Positions 10,219-19,082 are shown, counted from the stretch's first letter. The stretch: DNA of 64,000 nt from Acidobacteriota bacterium (GCA_025354885.1 JANXLY010000066.1:1-64000); one strand, 5' to 3'. The notes: generated by a model not told the origin, from the sequence alone. Made by a program: numbers and translations.

Positions 10219-11811
10219 ATGCCTCATTTTTGGGAACAACTTCGTAACTCGCTTACAGGCGCATCGCGCCGAGACCTTTTTCGTCGCGGGGGCCTGCTTG
10301 CGCTGGCGCAAACTCTGACTTCGACAGCCAAGGCTGCGCCGCTTGAGTTAAGCTCGCGCCTCTATGAGTCGATTGGCGTGAGGCCGGTGATTAACGCTCG
10401 TGGAACCTTTACGATCATCACCGGTTCGCAGTCGCTGCCCGAAGTGAAGAAGGCCATGGAAGAAGCCTCGCGACATTACGTGAACCTCGACGAGTTGATG
10501 AACGGGGTTGGTAAGCGAATTGCCGAGATCACCCAAGCCGAATGGGCGATTGTGACCAATGGCTGTAGTGCCGCGCTCACGCACTTCACGGCTGCAGCGA
10601 TTGCCGGCTTTAACCCGGAGCGGATGCAGCGGCTTCCCAACCTGAGAGGCCTCAAAAATGAAGTCATCATCCCGACCTATTCGCGAAATCAATACGATCA
10701 CTCGATCCGCATGCTGGGCGTGACGATCATTGAAGCCCCCGATCTGGCCACACTCGAAGCTTCGATCAACGAGCGCACGGCGATGATTTACATTCTTGCC
10801 GGGCTACAGGATTCCGGACCCTTCGGCACGAAGGCAATCGTGGATGTTGCCAGCAAGAAGAACGTGCCCGTGCTAGTGGATGCTGCCGCAGAAATTCTTA
10901 CGATTCCGAATGTTCATCTTGCACGCGGTGCGACAGCGGTTGCCTATAGCGGAGGCAAGTGCATTCGTGGCCCACAGGCTGCGGGATTTCTTCTAGGCAA
11001 CAAAGAGATGCTGCAGGCCGCCTGGACCAACAGCGCTCCGCACCATGCTTTTGGCCGTTCTCTAAAAGTGGGCAAAGAAGAAATTATGGGAATGCTGGCG
11101 GCGATCGAGATGTGGGTGAAACGTGACCACAAAGCCGAATGGCAGGGGTGGGAAGCAAAGCTGGCACACATTGCCGACAAGCTCAAGTCGATTGAGGGCG
11201 TGACGGCGAGCGTTGTTCAGCCCAGCATCGATCTTTCAAACCGAACCCCAAGCCTGCGAGTGCAGTGGGATGGTACTCGACTTGGCATCTGGGGACAGGA
11301 AGTGGCGAAGCTGATGCTCGATACGGAGCCACGAATCGTTGTTGCCAATGCAGCGGGTGCACGGCCAGGTTCAAAGCAGAGCTCAGTCTCGATTGTTCCG
11401 TATATGATGATGCCGGGCGAAGAAAAACTGGTGGCAGACAAGCTGCACGCATTGCTCACGAATCCTCCAAAAATGGCAAACCCGGCTGCAGCTCCGGCTC
11501 CAACGATTTCGCTATCGGGGCAGTGGGAACTGCTGATGGATTTTGGCCGTGGGTCAGCCGCGCACAGCTTGTTGTTCGAGCAGGAAGGTGCAAAGCTCTC
11601 CGGCACGCATCGTGGCGAATTTGCTTCTGGAGACTTGAGTGGTAGTCTTGCTGGAAATTCGGTACGCTTTCACAGCAGTTTGCCGACGCTTGGATCGAGG
11701 GTTAGTTTTGAGTTTAATGGTGCACTCGAGGGAGAACAGCTTAAGGGCTCGGTAAATCTCGGCGAGTATGGTCAAACAACCTGGACGGCCCGTCGCCACA
11801 AATACGCATAA
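10219..11811 (+). CDS. Exported SelA-like PLP-dependent enzyme with C-terminal beta domain
   Basis: Twin-arginine signal SRRDLFRRGGLLALAQ; RPVINARGTFTIITGSQ; PLP-lysine motif AYSGGKCIRGPQAAGFLLG; ~100-aa C-terminal extension. Confidence 0.8.
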   Translation: MPHFWEQLRNSLTGASRRDLFRRGGLLALAQTLTSTAKAAPLELSSRLYESIGVRPVINARGTFTIITGSQSLPEVKKAMEEASRHYVNLDELMNGVGKRIAEITQAEWAIVTNGCSAALTHFTAAAIAGFNPERMQRLPNLRGLKNEVIIPTYSRNQYDHSIRMLGVTIIEAPDLATLEASINERTAMIYILAGLQDSGPFGTKAIVDVASKKNVPVLVDAAAEILTIPNVHLARGATAVAYSGGKCIRGPQAAGFLLGNKEMLQAAWTNSAPHHAFGRSLKVGKEEIMGMLAAIEMWVKRDHKAEWQGWEAKLAHIADKLKSIEGVTASVVQPSIDLSNRTPSLRVQWDGTRLGIWGQEVAKLMLDTEPRIVVANAAGARPGSKQSSVSIVPYMMMPGEEKLVADKLHALLTNPPKMANPAAAPAPTISLSGQWELLMDFGRGSAAHSLLFEQEGAKLSGTHRGEFASGDLSGSLAGNSVRFHSSLPTLGSRVSFEFNGALEGEQLKGSVNLGEYGQTTWTARRHKYA

Positions 11812-11819
11812 ATTCAACC

Positions 11820-12185
11820 ATGTCCAACTCCAACTTTATTGCTCTGAACATCGCGGAACTGCCCTGGGAGGCACGTTTTAACGAGACGCTGGGAAAGACG
11901 CTTTACCGCAAGAATCTGATCACAGATCCGGATACTGGCATGGAAGTGCGGGTGGTGAAGTACCCGGCGGGTGTGATCAACAAACTACACACGCACCCTT
12001 GCGCGCACGGCATGTACGTGATTGAGGGAACACTTGTTACGAACCAGGGCAGCTTTGGGCCTGGCCATTTTGTCTGGTTCGCTGAGGGAGAAGTGATGGA
12101 GCACGGTGCAACGGCAACTGAAGATGTTGTGGTGCTGTTCATCACGAACAAGCCATTTGAAATTCATTACCTTGCATCAGAGTAA
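11820..12185 (+). CDS. Cupin-domain protein
   Basis: KLHTHPCAHGMYVIEG...FGPGHFVWFAEGEVMEHG. Confidence 0.8.
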   Translation: MSNSNFIALNIAELPWEARFNETLGKTLYRKNLITDPDTGMEVRVVKYPAGVINKLHTHPCAHGMYVIEGTLVTNQGSFGPGHFVWFAEGEVMEHGATATEDVVVLFITNKPFEIHYLASE

Positions 12186-12215
12186 TCGCTGATTTAGCGG
12201 GCAGAAAGGCCGTAC

Positions 12216-12752
12216 ATGACGTGGCAGACTTTGGACGAGGTGGCTCCGTTCCTGGCGGCCGTCTTGATTATTTGCACAGCGCTTTGGCTATTGGGATTTT
12301 GGCGAAAGATACCGATGCTGCAGTGGCTTGCGGTAGCGGCACCGGTTCTCATCTTTGGCTATCTTGGGTTGAAATTCGCTCCGGAATATTTTGATTGGGA
12401 CAGAAGAGATTTTGTGTTTTACGCACCAGGTCCTGAGAGGGGGCACAAAGGTGTTGTCCAGGATCTTGCGTTTCCTGTGATTTATGCCTCGACAGAGCAA
12501 CGGATTGAGCTGAAACCCCGCGCGCGAATTGGTGAAACCGCTAGTGGTGCAGTGGAACTTGTGATGAGTGTACGCGATCCCGATGGGAAGCTCCTGGTTG
12601 AGGATCGCAAAGTGCTTGGAAGCAATGGTGACTATCGCTGGAAGCCGATGGTGACGAATTTCGAATCCACCGTGAAGGGGCAGTATCAGGTGCGGATCGA
12701 GATTCCGGAGCCAGTCAGGAGCGTTGAAGTTCGGGCGTCGGAAAATCCGTAG
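12216..12752 (+). CDS. Hypothetical membrane-anchored protein (copy 1 of a duplicated pair)
   Basis: 178 aa, homologous over full length to 13170-13706. Confidence 0.8.
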   Translation: MTWQTLDEVAPFLAAVLIICTALWLLGFWRKIPMLQWLAVAAPVLIFGYLGLKFAPEYFDWDRRDFVFYAPGPERGHKGVVQDLAFPVIYASTEQRIELKPRARIGETASGAVELVMSVRDPDGKLLVEDRKVLGSNGDYRWKPMVTNFESTVKGQYQVRIEIPEPVRSVEVRASENP

Positions 12753-12756
12753 CGGC

Positions 12757-13105
12757 TTAGATGCCCAGTTGAGATGTGAGACGGTCGACGAAGTCTTCGA
12801 GAGACTTGACGCGCTCCTCGAGTTCGTTGAGGCGGCTGGGGCTGGATGAGCGAGTCTCAGGCTGTTGAGTGGTGGCACTGAATTCGGGCATGGATTCGCC
12901 GAGGAGATGGGTCCAGCGAGCTTGTTTGGTACCAGGGGCTTTGGGAAGATCTTGAACGAGAGGGTCTTCTCGCGAAGAGAGCCGACTGCGTGTGCTCAGC
13001 ACTGAGTCGAGGTCTTCAAAGGGATGAAGGCTTTGAGTGCGACCGCGAAGTTCGCCAGGAGTCTGGGGGCTGTGGCAGAGCAGAACGCAAAGAACTACGA
13101 GATCT
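12757..13105 (-). pseudogene. Truncated YceH (DUF480) C-terminal fragment
   Basis: Matches the C-terminal ~115 aa of the YceH at 13711-14340; N-terminal half missing. Confidence 0.85.
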
Positions 13106-13154
13106 GATCGTCCGCTGTCAAACGAACGAATGCAAGCGGTTGAAGAATGACTGT

Positions 13155-14059
13155 GCAGAAAGGCCGAATATGACTTGGCAGACTTTGAACGAGATTGCTC
13201 CGCCGCTGGCGGCCATTTTGATTTTTTGCACAGGCCTTTGGTATCTGGGAGTGTGGCGGAAGGCACCGATCCTCAAGGTGTTTGCGGTGGCGGCTGTGGT
13301 TCTCGTATTTGGCGGTCTCGGATTGAACTTTGCCTCGCGCTTTTTTCGCTGGGACAACGAAGATTTTGTGACTTCAACGCCAGGGCCAGCGAGGGGGCAA
13401 AGAAGTGTTGTTCAAGATTTTCCGTTTTTTGTAAACTACGCATCGACAGAGCAACGGATTGAGCTGACTCCTCAAGCGCGGGGTGGGGTGAGCGCGAGCG
13501 GAAGCGTCGAGCTTGTGATGAGTGTGCGCGACCCTTCGGGCAAGCTTTTGGCTGAGGATCGGAAAGTGCTTGGAAGCAATGGTGGCAATAGTTGGACGCC
13601 GATGGTGACGGATTTCGAATCCACCGTGAAGGGGCAGTATCAGTTGCGGATCGAGATTCCGGAGCCAGTAGGGGAAGTTAAGGTTCGGGCCTCGGAATCC
13701 CCGTAGCGGCTTAGATACCGAGTTGGGATTTGAGACGTTCGACGAAATCTTCGAGAGACTTGACGCGCCCTTCGAGCTCGTCGAGGCGGGTGGGGCTGGA
13801 AGCGCGTGCCTCAGTCTGGTGTGGAGTGGCACTGAATTCGGGGATGGAATCGCCGAGGAGATGAGTCCAGCGAGCTTCTTTGGTACCAGGAGCTTTGGGC
13901 AGTTCTTGAACGAGAGGGCCTTCACGCGAAGAGAGCCGGCTGAGTGTGCTCAGAACTGCGTCGAGGTCTTCAAAAGCATGAAGGCTCTGAGTGCGGCCGC
14001 GAAGTTCGCCAGGCGTCTGAGGGCCGCGGCAAAGCAGAACGCAAAGAACTGCGAGATCT
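13155..14059. repeat. Segmental duplication copy 2 (~905 bp)
   Basis: See copy 1; 49-bp non-duplicated spacer 13106-13154 separates the copies. Confidence 0.85.
13170..13706 (+). CDS. Hypothetical membrane-anchored protein (copy 2)
   Basis: MTWQTLNEIAPPLAAILIFCTGLWYLG...; paralogue of 12216-12752. Confidence 0.8.
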   Translation: MTWQTLNEIAPPLAAILIFCTGLWYLGVWRKAPILKVFAVAAVVLVFGGLGLNFASRFFRWDNEDFVTSTPGPARGQRSVVQDFPFFVNYASTEQRIELTPQARGGVSASGSVELVMSVRDPSGKLLAEDRKVLGSNGGNSWTPMVTDFESTVKGQYQLRIEIPEPVGEVKVRASESP

Positions 14060-14340
14060 TTATTGCCGAGATTCAGCCTTTGTCCGAGGCCTTGGGAGTA
14101 TTTGGGTACACGGTGTTCGCGTCCGGAATGTTCGAAGGCAACACCTTTGTGACGCATGACTTCGATGGCGTTGAGGGTGTCTGATTCAACGAGGTGCATT
14201 ACGGGCTCACGGTTGTTCTTCTGATTGCAGGCGTTGACGAGAGCATTCATCGAGAGCGGGTAGTACTCGGGCGTGGACATCTCTTTTTCGATGAGCGATC
14301 CAAGGACGCGCTGTTCAACCGGGGTGAGATCCAAGGGCAT
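13711..14340 (-). CDS. YceH family protein (DUF480)
   Basis: LTPVEQRVLGSLIEKEMSTPEYYPLSMNALVNACNQKNNREPVM; PQTPGELRGR. Confidence 0.93.
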   Translation of the reverse strand: MPLDLTPVEQRVLGSLIEKEMSTPEYYPLSMNALVNACNQKNNREPVMHLVESDTLNAIEVMRHKGVAFEHSGREHRVPKYSQGLGQRLNLGNKDLAVLCVLLCRGPQTPGELRGRTQSLHAFEDLDAVLSTLSRLSSREGPLVQELPKAPGTKEARWTHLLGDSIPEFSATPHQTEARASSPTRLDELEGRVKSLEDFVERLKSQLGI

Positions 14341-14345
14341 GCTAG

Positions 14346-15239
14346 TTAACCTCTGAGATTGTGGAAGGCCGTTTCGATTTCAATTTGAGCCGCGCGATTG
14401 ACGGGTACAAGTGGCAGGCGCGGTGGACCGCCATAAAAGCCATTGAAATCCATTGCGTACTTCAAGCCGGGAATGCCGTATTTGACCGTGACCAAAAGCG
14501 ACGCTTCGCGGATACGATTTTGCCAGTCTTCTGCAGCATCGTATTCGCGTTTGAGAATTGCTTCGGCAATTGTGAGGCACGAAAAGGGAGCGGCACTCGC
14601 ATAGGCCAAGACTGCACCAACGGCTCCGGCACGGAGGCTGGCGGCCAGATTGGGCGCGCTGCCGTTCAGAACCTGGAAGCCGGGTTTGACTGTCTTGAGT
14701 AGTGCCTGGAGCTTCTCCATGTTGCCGCTCGACTCTTTGATGGCGATGATATTGGGGTGTTCGCTGAGGAGTGCAACCGTATCGACGCTGATGTCGATGC
14801 CTGTCGATTGAGGCCAGTTGTAGATCATGAGCGGGATCTTTGCCTGGTCGGCGACGGAACGATAAAAGAGGGCTTGGGCTTCGAGATTGTTGAGCAGGTT
14901 TTTGTAGTAGTGAGGAGTGCGGACCATGGCGCACTTGTAGCCGCGTTCTGCTGCGAGGTTGGTGAGATGGACCGTTTCGCGAACGCTTTCCATGCCCGTG
15001 CCTGCAAGGAGCAATCTATCGGAGGGAGTGAACTTTGCTACTTCTTCCCAGAGGAAGATTTTTTCAGATTCTGTGAGGTAAACCGATTCGCCCGTAGAGC
15101 CGCAAACGAGGTAGCCAGCCAGAGAGGTGAGATTCCACTTTTCGACATTGTGGCGAATCTTGGCCGGGTAGATATCGCCTGAGTGGTTGAAGGGAGTTGG
15201 GATGGGCGGGAATATGCCGCTAAGTTTGAGTTGTGGCAT
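14346..15239 (-). CDS. Dihydrodipicolinate synthase family (DapA-like) aldolase
   Basis: GIFPPIPTPFN, CGSTGESVYLTESEK, MIYNWPQSTGID, IAIKESSGN. Confidence 0.9.
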   Translation of the reverse strand: MPQLKLSGIFPPIPTPFNHSGDIYPAKIRHNVEKWNLTSLAGYLVCGSTGESVYLTESEKIFLWEEVAKFTPSDRLLLAGTGMESVRETVHLTNLAAERGYKCAMVRTPHYYKNLLNNLEAQALFYRSVADQAKIPLMIYNWPQSTGIDISVDTVALLSEHPNIIAIKESSGNMEKLQALLKTVKPGFQVLNGSAPNLAASLRAGAVGAVLAYASAAPFSCLTIAEAILKREYDAAEDWQNRIREASLLVTVKYGIPGLKYAMDFNGFYGGPPRLPLVPVNRAAQIEIETAFHNLRG

Positions 15240-15272
15240 GATTCCCGCCCTATTACTGATTACTGGAAAAAA

Positions 15273-15560
15273 CTATCCGACCTTCACGAAGGTGAAGAGC
15301 GCCAGGGATTCGATGAAGGCCAGACCGATGAGGAGCAGGGTCTGGATCTTGCCAGCTGCGCCGGGGTTGCGAGCGATACCTTCAGCGGCGCTGGCGATAG
15401 CCTGACCTTGACCTCGGCCGCAAAGACCGGCGGCGATGGCCATGGCGAAGGCCGGGAGCAGGATGCCCTTCTCACCGACCATCGGCTGGGCAGAGCCCTG
15501 GGCGAAGATGGGAGCGGCGAAGGCGAGCATGAATAGAATCATCATTGCTTTGTTACGCAT
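15273..15560 (-). CDS. atpE: F0F1 ATP synthase subunit c
   Basis: [43 protein letters not shown]-terminal signal-peptide-like extension. Confidence 0.92.
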   Translation of the reverse strand: MRNKAMMILFMLAFAAPIFAQGSAQPMVGEKGILLPAFAMAIAAGLCGRGQGQAIASAAEGIARNPGAAGKIQTLLLIGLAFIESLALFTFVKVG

Positions 15561-15665
15561 TGTTATTGAGTCTCCTTTAGTAGACTTTGGTTGAAATGGC
15601 CTGACAGGAGGTGGTTCCGGTGGTGCGTTGGGACGCCCCTGGCTCACACTGACTGGCGAAACTTT

Positions 15666-16406
15666 TTAGTGATCTTCGTGAGCGACGGCCATGCCGACGT
15701 ATGCCATAGAAAGAATCATGAAGATGAATGCCTGCAGGAAACTGACGAAGGTGTGGAGGCCCATCAGGATGGCCGGAGCACCGATCGGGATCAACTGCAT
15801 GAAGGCGATTGTGACCTGTTCGCCGGCCAGCATGTTGGCAAACAAACGAATGGTCAAACTGACGGGACGGATGAGGTGCGAAATGATTTCGATCGCGAAC
15901 ATGAAGGGCGCGAGCCACCATACAGGGCCCATAAAGTGTTTGAGGTGTCCGATAACGCCCTGTGCTTTGATGCCTGCGCCGTTGTAGTAGAGGAAGGTCG
16001 CAACCGCAATACCGAGAGGCACGGCAGGAGACATGGTCGGGCTTTCAAAGGTGGGGATGACACCGAGCAGATTGCAGAAAAGGATGAAAACGAAGCAGGT
16101 GGCGAACCAGTAGGCGTATTTTGCTCCGCCGTGTCCGATCACTTCTTCCGCCTGGGTCTTGACGAAAGAAATGAGGAGTTCGAAGATCTGCTGCAGGTTG
16201 CCGGGCTTTGCGAGGCTCAATCCGGCGCGAACAATCCAGGGGAGAACAAGCAGAAAAGCCACGATCAGAACGAGCATGGCGTTGTAGTTAGTCCAGGGTT
16301 TGGCGTGTTCGTGTGCGTGCTGACCAAAGGCTTCTATTGCAGCGTTGGCAGGGCCAGCGAGGTTTTGGTTCAGTAACGCAGTGAACCAGAGTTCATGTTC
16401 GTGCAT
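15666..16406 (-). CDS. atpB: F0F1 ATP synthase subunit a
   Basis: SLTIRLFANMLAGEQV; multi-TM. Confidence 0.95.
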   Translation of the reverse strand: MHEHELWFTALLNQNLAGPANAAIEAFGQHAHEHAKPWTNYNAMLVLIVAFLLVLPWIVRAGLSLAKPGNLQQIFELLISFVKTQAEEVIGHGGAKYAYWFATCFVFILFCNLLGVIPTFESPTMSPAVPLGIAVATFLYYNGAGIKAQGVIGHLKHFMGPVWWLAPFMFAIEIISHLIRPVSLTIRLFANMLAGEQVTIAFMQLIPIGAPAILMGLHTFVSFLQAFIFMILSMAYVGMAVAHEDH

Positions 16407-16761
16407 TGGTATAAGACTCGATGATGGCTTCTAACCCGATTGCCATTATGGACAGGAAAATGCCAAAAAACACTTCCAGCGAATGGTTCGGATAAACCTT
16501 AAGAATAGCAGACAGAGCGAGCGCATACACGAGGAAGCGAACGACAAAGCCGAAGCCCTTGAGCCAACTGGTGCGGCCTTGGCCGAGGATGTCGATTCCT
16601 TTGGCGAGAACCCAGAGGCTGAGCAGACTGACGGCGGCGGCGGAGAGAAACGCAAGGGCGCTGTCAGTACCCCGCCAGATGAGGAAGATCAAGAATCCGA
16701 AGACAGCCAGGCCAGCGGCACACTTGAGGATCTTGTTCGATTTGATCTGATACTCAGTCAC
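16393..16761 (-). CDS. AtpI-like small membrane protein
   Basis: 4-TM ~120-aa protein directly upstream of atpB; likely GTG start near 16761. Confidence 0.55.
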   Translation of the reverse strand: MTEYQIKSNKILKCAAGLAVFGFLIFLIWRGTDSALAFLSAAAVSLLSLWVLAKGIDILGQGRTSWLKGFGFVVRFLVYALALSAILKVYPNHSLEVFFGIFLSIMAIGLEAIIESYTNART

Positions 16762-16954
16762 CAGAATTTCGCTCCAACTGTTTGAGTTGGCGCATGATTT
16801 CGTACATGCCAAGCGCGAAACCCAGGATCAGGCCAACTACGTTCACGAATTTTGTGCCGTAGGTCTGGTCGATCCATTGGCCGGCGTAATAGCCTCCTCC
16901 AATCGAAGCGAGCAGAACAAAGGGCAGGCCCATGTAGGCGGCAGCTTTACCCAA
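16754..16954 (-). CDS. AtpZ/AtpI family F0F1-ATPase accessory protein
   Basis: MGLPFVLLASIGGGYYAGQWIDQTYGT...LGFALGMYEI; TTG start with AGGAGG upstream. Confidence 0.75.
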   Translation of the reverse strand: MGKAAAYMGLPFVLLASIGGGYYAGQWIDQTYGTKFVNVVGLILGFALGMYEIMRQLKQLERNSGD

Positions 16955-16979
16955 GTGGATCCTCCTATATATTGATTAC

Positions 16980-18632
16980 ATGGCATTCCAAGCAGTACAG
17001 GCACAGCAATATGATGCGATTGTTGTAGGGAGCGGGGCAACTGGTGGGTGGGCCGCTAAAAAACTGACAGAGAGCGGAATGCGGGTAGCATTGCTCGAAG
17101 CCGGTGCAAACGTTACGAAGAAAGACTATACCGAGCATACACAGCCTTGGCAGTTGCCTTATCTGGGGATGTCGCCGAAGGTCGCAAAGAGCAGGCCGAT
17201 CCAGGGAAGCTGTTATGCCTGCAGCGAGCACAACTACAAGTGGTTTGTGAATGACCACGAAAACCCATACACGCAGGAGAAGCCCTACAAGTGGATCCGG
17301 ATGCGTGTTGTGGGCGGACGAAGCCTGAGTTGGGGGCGGCAGAGCTACCGCATGGGGGATATCGATTTCAAAGCTGCATCCCGGGATGGGTATGGCGAAA
17401 ACTGGCCGATTCAATATTCCGATCTGGTTCCCTATTACGAAGAAGTAGAAAAGTACGTCGGGATTTCTGGGATGTCCGAAGGTCTCGATCATTTGCCGGA
17501 TTCCATCTTTCAGCCAGCGATGGATTTCACTTGTACAGAGGCGCATTTGCGGCAGCAGGTGAAAGCAAAGATGGGACGCGTTGTGACGATGGGACGCGTG
17601 GCAATTCTCACCAAGCCATTGAATGGCCGCCAGCCCTGTCACTATTGCGGGCCCTGCGAGCGTGGTTGCGTAACAACGAGTTATTTTTCTTCGCCTTTTA
17701 CAACTGTTGCCGATGCATTGCGGACAGGCCGGATGAATCTGATCACGAATGCAGTTGCAGCGCGTGTGTTGATGCGTGACGGCGGCAAGGCAGAAGGCAT
17801 TGAGTATGTTGATAGCCAGACGCGAGAGCTGAAGCAGGTGAGGGCGAAAGTGCTGGTGCTGTGCGCTTCGACGCTCGAATCGACGCGTCTGTTGATGAAT
17901 TCGAATATCTGCAATTCGTCTGGCGCACTGGGCCGCTATTTGATGGACCACATTTATCAGGGTGGTGCCTCGGGATTGATGCCGATGTTTGAAGCCAAGC
18001 CCTGGGCGGGTGCTCCGCGTAGACCAAACGGGATTTATGTGCCGCGATTCCGCAATATCAAAGAGAAGATGACGAACGGATTCATTCGCGGCTATGGCTA
18101 TCAGGGTGGTTCGACACCTGGCTTCAGCTTTGGCGCTCCTGGCTTTGGCAAGGATTACAAGGATGCCGTCAGGAACGGGCAATTTGGCATGTCTCTTGGA
18201 CTTTGGGGTGAATGTCTGGCCCGTGCTGAAAATCACGTGAACCTCGACAGGCAGAAACCGGATGCGTGGGGTGTTCCGACGTTGAAGGTAAGCGCTGATT
18301 GGAGCGACAACGAGAAAAAGCTCTGGGAAGATGGTCGCGATCAGGCGGCTGAAATGCTGGAGGCTTCGGGTGCCAAGAACATACAGAAAACCGGAACACA
18401 TAGCGTGCCGGGCTTCTGTATTCACGAGATTGGTACGGCCCGCATGAGCGATGACCCGAAGAAGGGCGTGCTGAACAAGTACAACCAGGCTCATGACGTG
18501 GAGAATATCTTTGTAACTGATGGGGCGGCCTGGGTGAGTTCTGGATGCCAGAATCCGACGCTGACCATGATGGCGATCACCGTGAGAGCTTGCGACTATA
18601 TTACGCGCGAGTATTCGAAGCGGATGGTGTAG
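16980..18632 (+). CDS. GMC-family oxidoreductase
   Basis: VVGSGATGGWAAKKLTESGMRVALLEAG; C-terminal HEIGTARMSDDPKKGVLN...NIFVTDGAAWVSSGCQNPTLTMMA. Confidence 0.9.
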   Translation: MAFQAVQAQQYDAIVVGSGATGGWAAKKLTESGMRVALLEAGANVTKKDYTEHTQPWQLPYLGMSPKVAKSRPIQGSCYACSEHNYKWFVNDHENPYTQEKPYKWIRMRVVGGRSLSWGRQSYRMGDIDFKAASRDGYGENWPIQYSDLVPYYEEVEKYVGISGMSEGLDHLPDSIFQPAMDFTCTEAHLRQQVKAKMGRVVTMGRVAILTKPLNGRQPCHYCGPCERGCVTTSYFSSPFTTVADALRTGRMNLITNAVAARVLMRDGGKAEGIEYVDSQTRELKQVRAKVLVLCASTLESTRLLMNSNICNSSGALGRYLMDHIYQGGASGLMPMFEAKPWAGAPRRPNGIYVPRFRNIKEKMTNGFIRGYGYQGGSTPGFSFGAPGFGKDYKDAVRNGQFGMSLGLWGECLARAENHVNLDRQKPDAWGVPTLKVSADWSDNEKKLWEDGRDQAAEMLEASGAKNIQKTGTHSVPGFCIHEIGTARMSDDPKKGVLNKYNQAHDVENIFVTDGAAWVSSGCQNPTLTMMAITVRACDYITREYSKRMV

Positions 18633-18674
18633 TAATTGCGGCTTCCTGCTTGGCCGCCGCATCATAATAGAAGC

Positions 18675-19073
18675 ATGAAGAGGCGAAGTTTGTTTGCGCT
18701 GCCGGGATTGCTGCTTGGCGCAGCAAAGGAAAGTTCTCTGCGCGGCAAGCTGCTGGGAGGACGGAAACTGCGGGTGGGGAGCAGGGTGGTGCAGCTTGAG
18801 AGCGATGAACCAGTCGGCAAAGTGCTGGATGACGAGCGTCTGTCTGGCTCAGACTTTGAGGTGTTGGGTGAAGTGGTAGGGGAAGGGAAGTTTCGTATTC
18901 TGGAAATCCATACCAAGCCACTCTACACATACGTGAACGGGGAACGGCTTGGGGTGAGTTATTGGTGCGACATCTGCTATATCCGGACTTATGCTCCTGG
19001 AAAGTGCTGGTGCTGTCAGGAAGACACGAAGCTCGACCCCAAGGACCCCAACACTCCCGACCGCAAGCCATAA
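18675..19073 (+). CDS. Hypothetical exported protein with Cys-rich C-terminus
   Basis: Signal-like N-terminus MKRRSLFALPGLLLGAA; CDICYIRTYAPGKCWCCQ. Confidence 0.6.
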   Translation: MKRRSLFALPGLLLGAAKESSLRGKLLGGRKLRVGSRVVQLESDEPVGKVLDDERLSGSDFEVLGEVVGEGKFRILEIHTKPLYTYVNGERLGVSYWCDICYIRTYAPGKCWCCQEDTKLDPKDPNTPDRKP

Positions 19074-19082
19074 TATAGGCAC

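Larger units (their letters stand above)
12201..13105. repeat. Segmental duplication copy 1 (~905 bp)
   Basis: Colinear with 13155-14059 at constant 954-bp offset; starts at gcagaaaggccg, ends at cgagatct. Confidence 0.85.

Noticed and set aside
12990-13169. N-terminal extension of the 238-aa ORF before the duplicated gene
   Set aside because: Copy 1 begins at the equivalent ATG (12216); the extension is antisense to the yceH remnant and spacer.
16965-18665. 566-aa minus-strand ORF opposite the GMC oxidoreductase
   Set aside because: Shadow ORF of a well-supported coding gene; sequence lacks recognisable domain structure.
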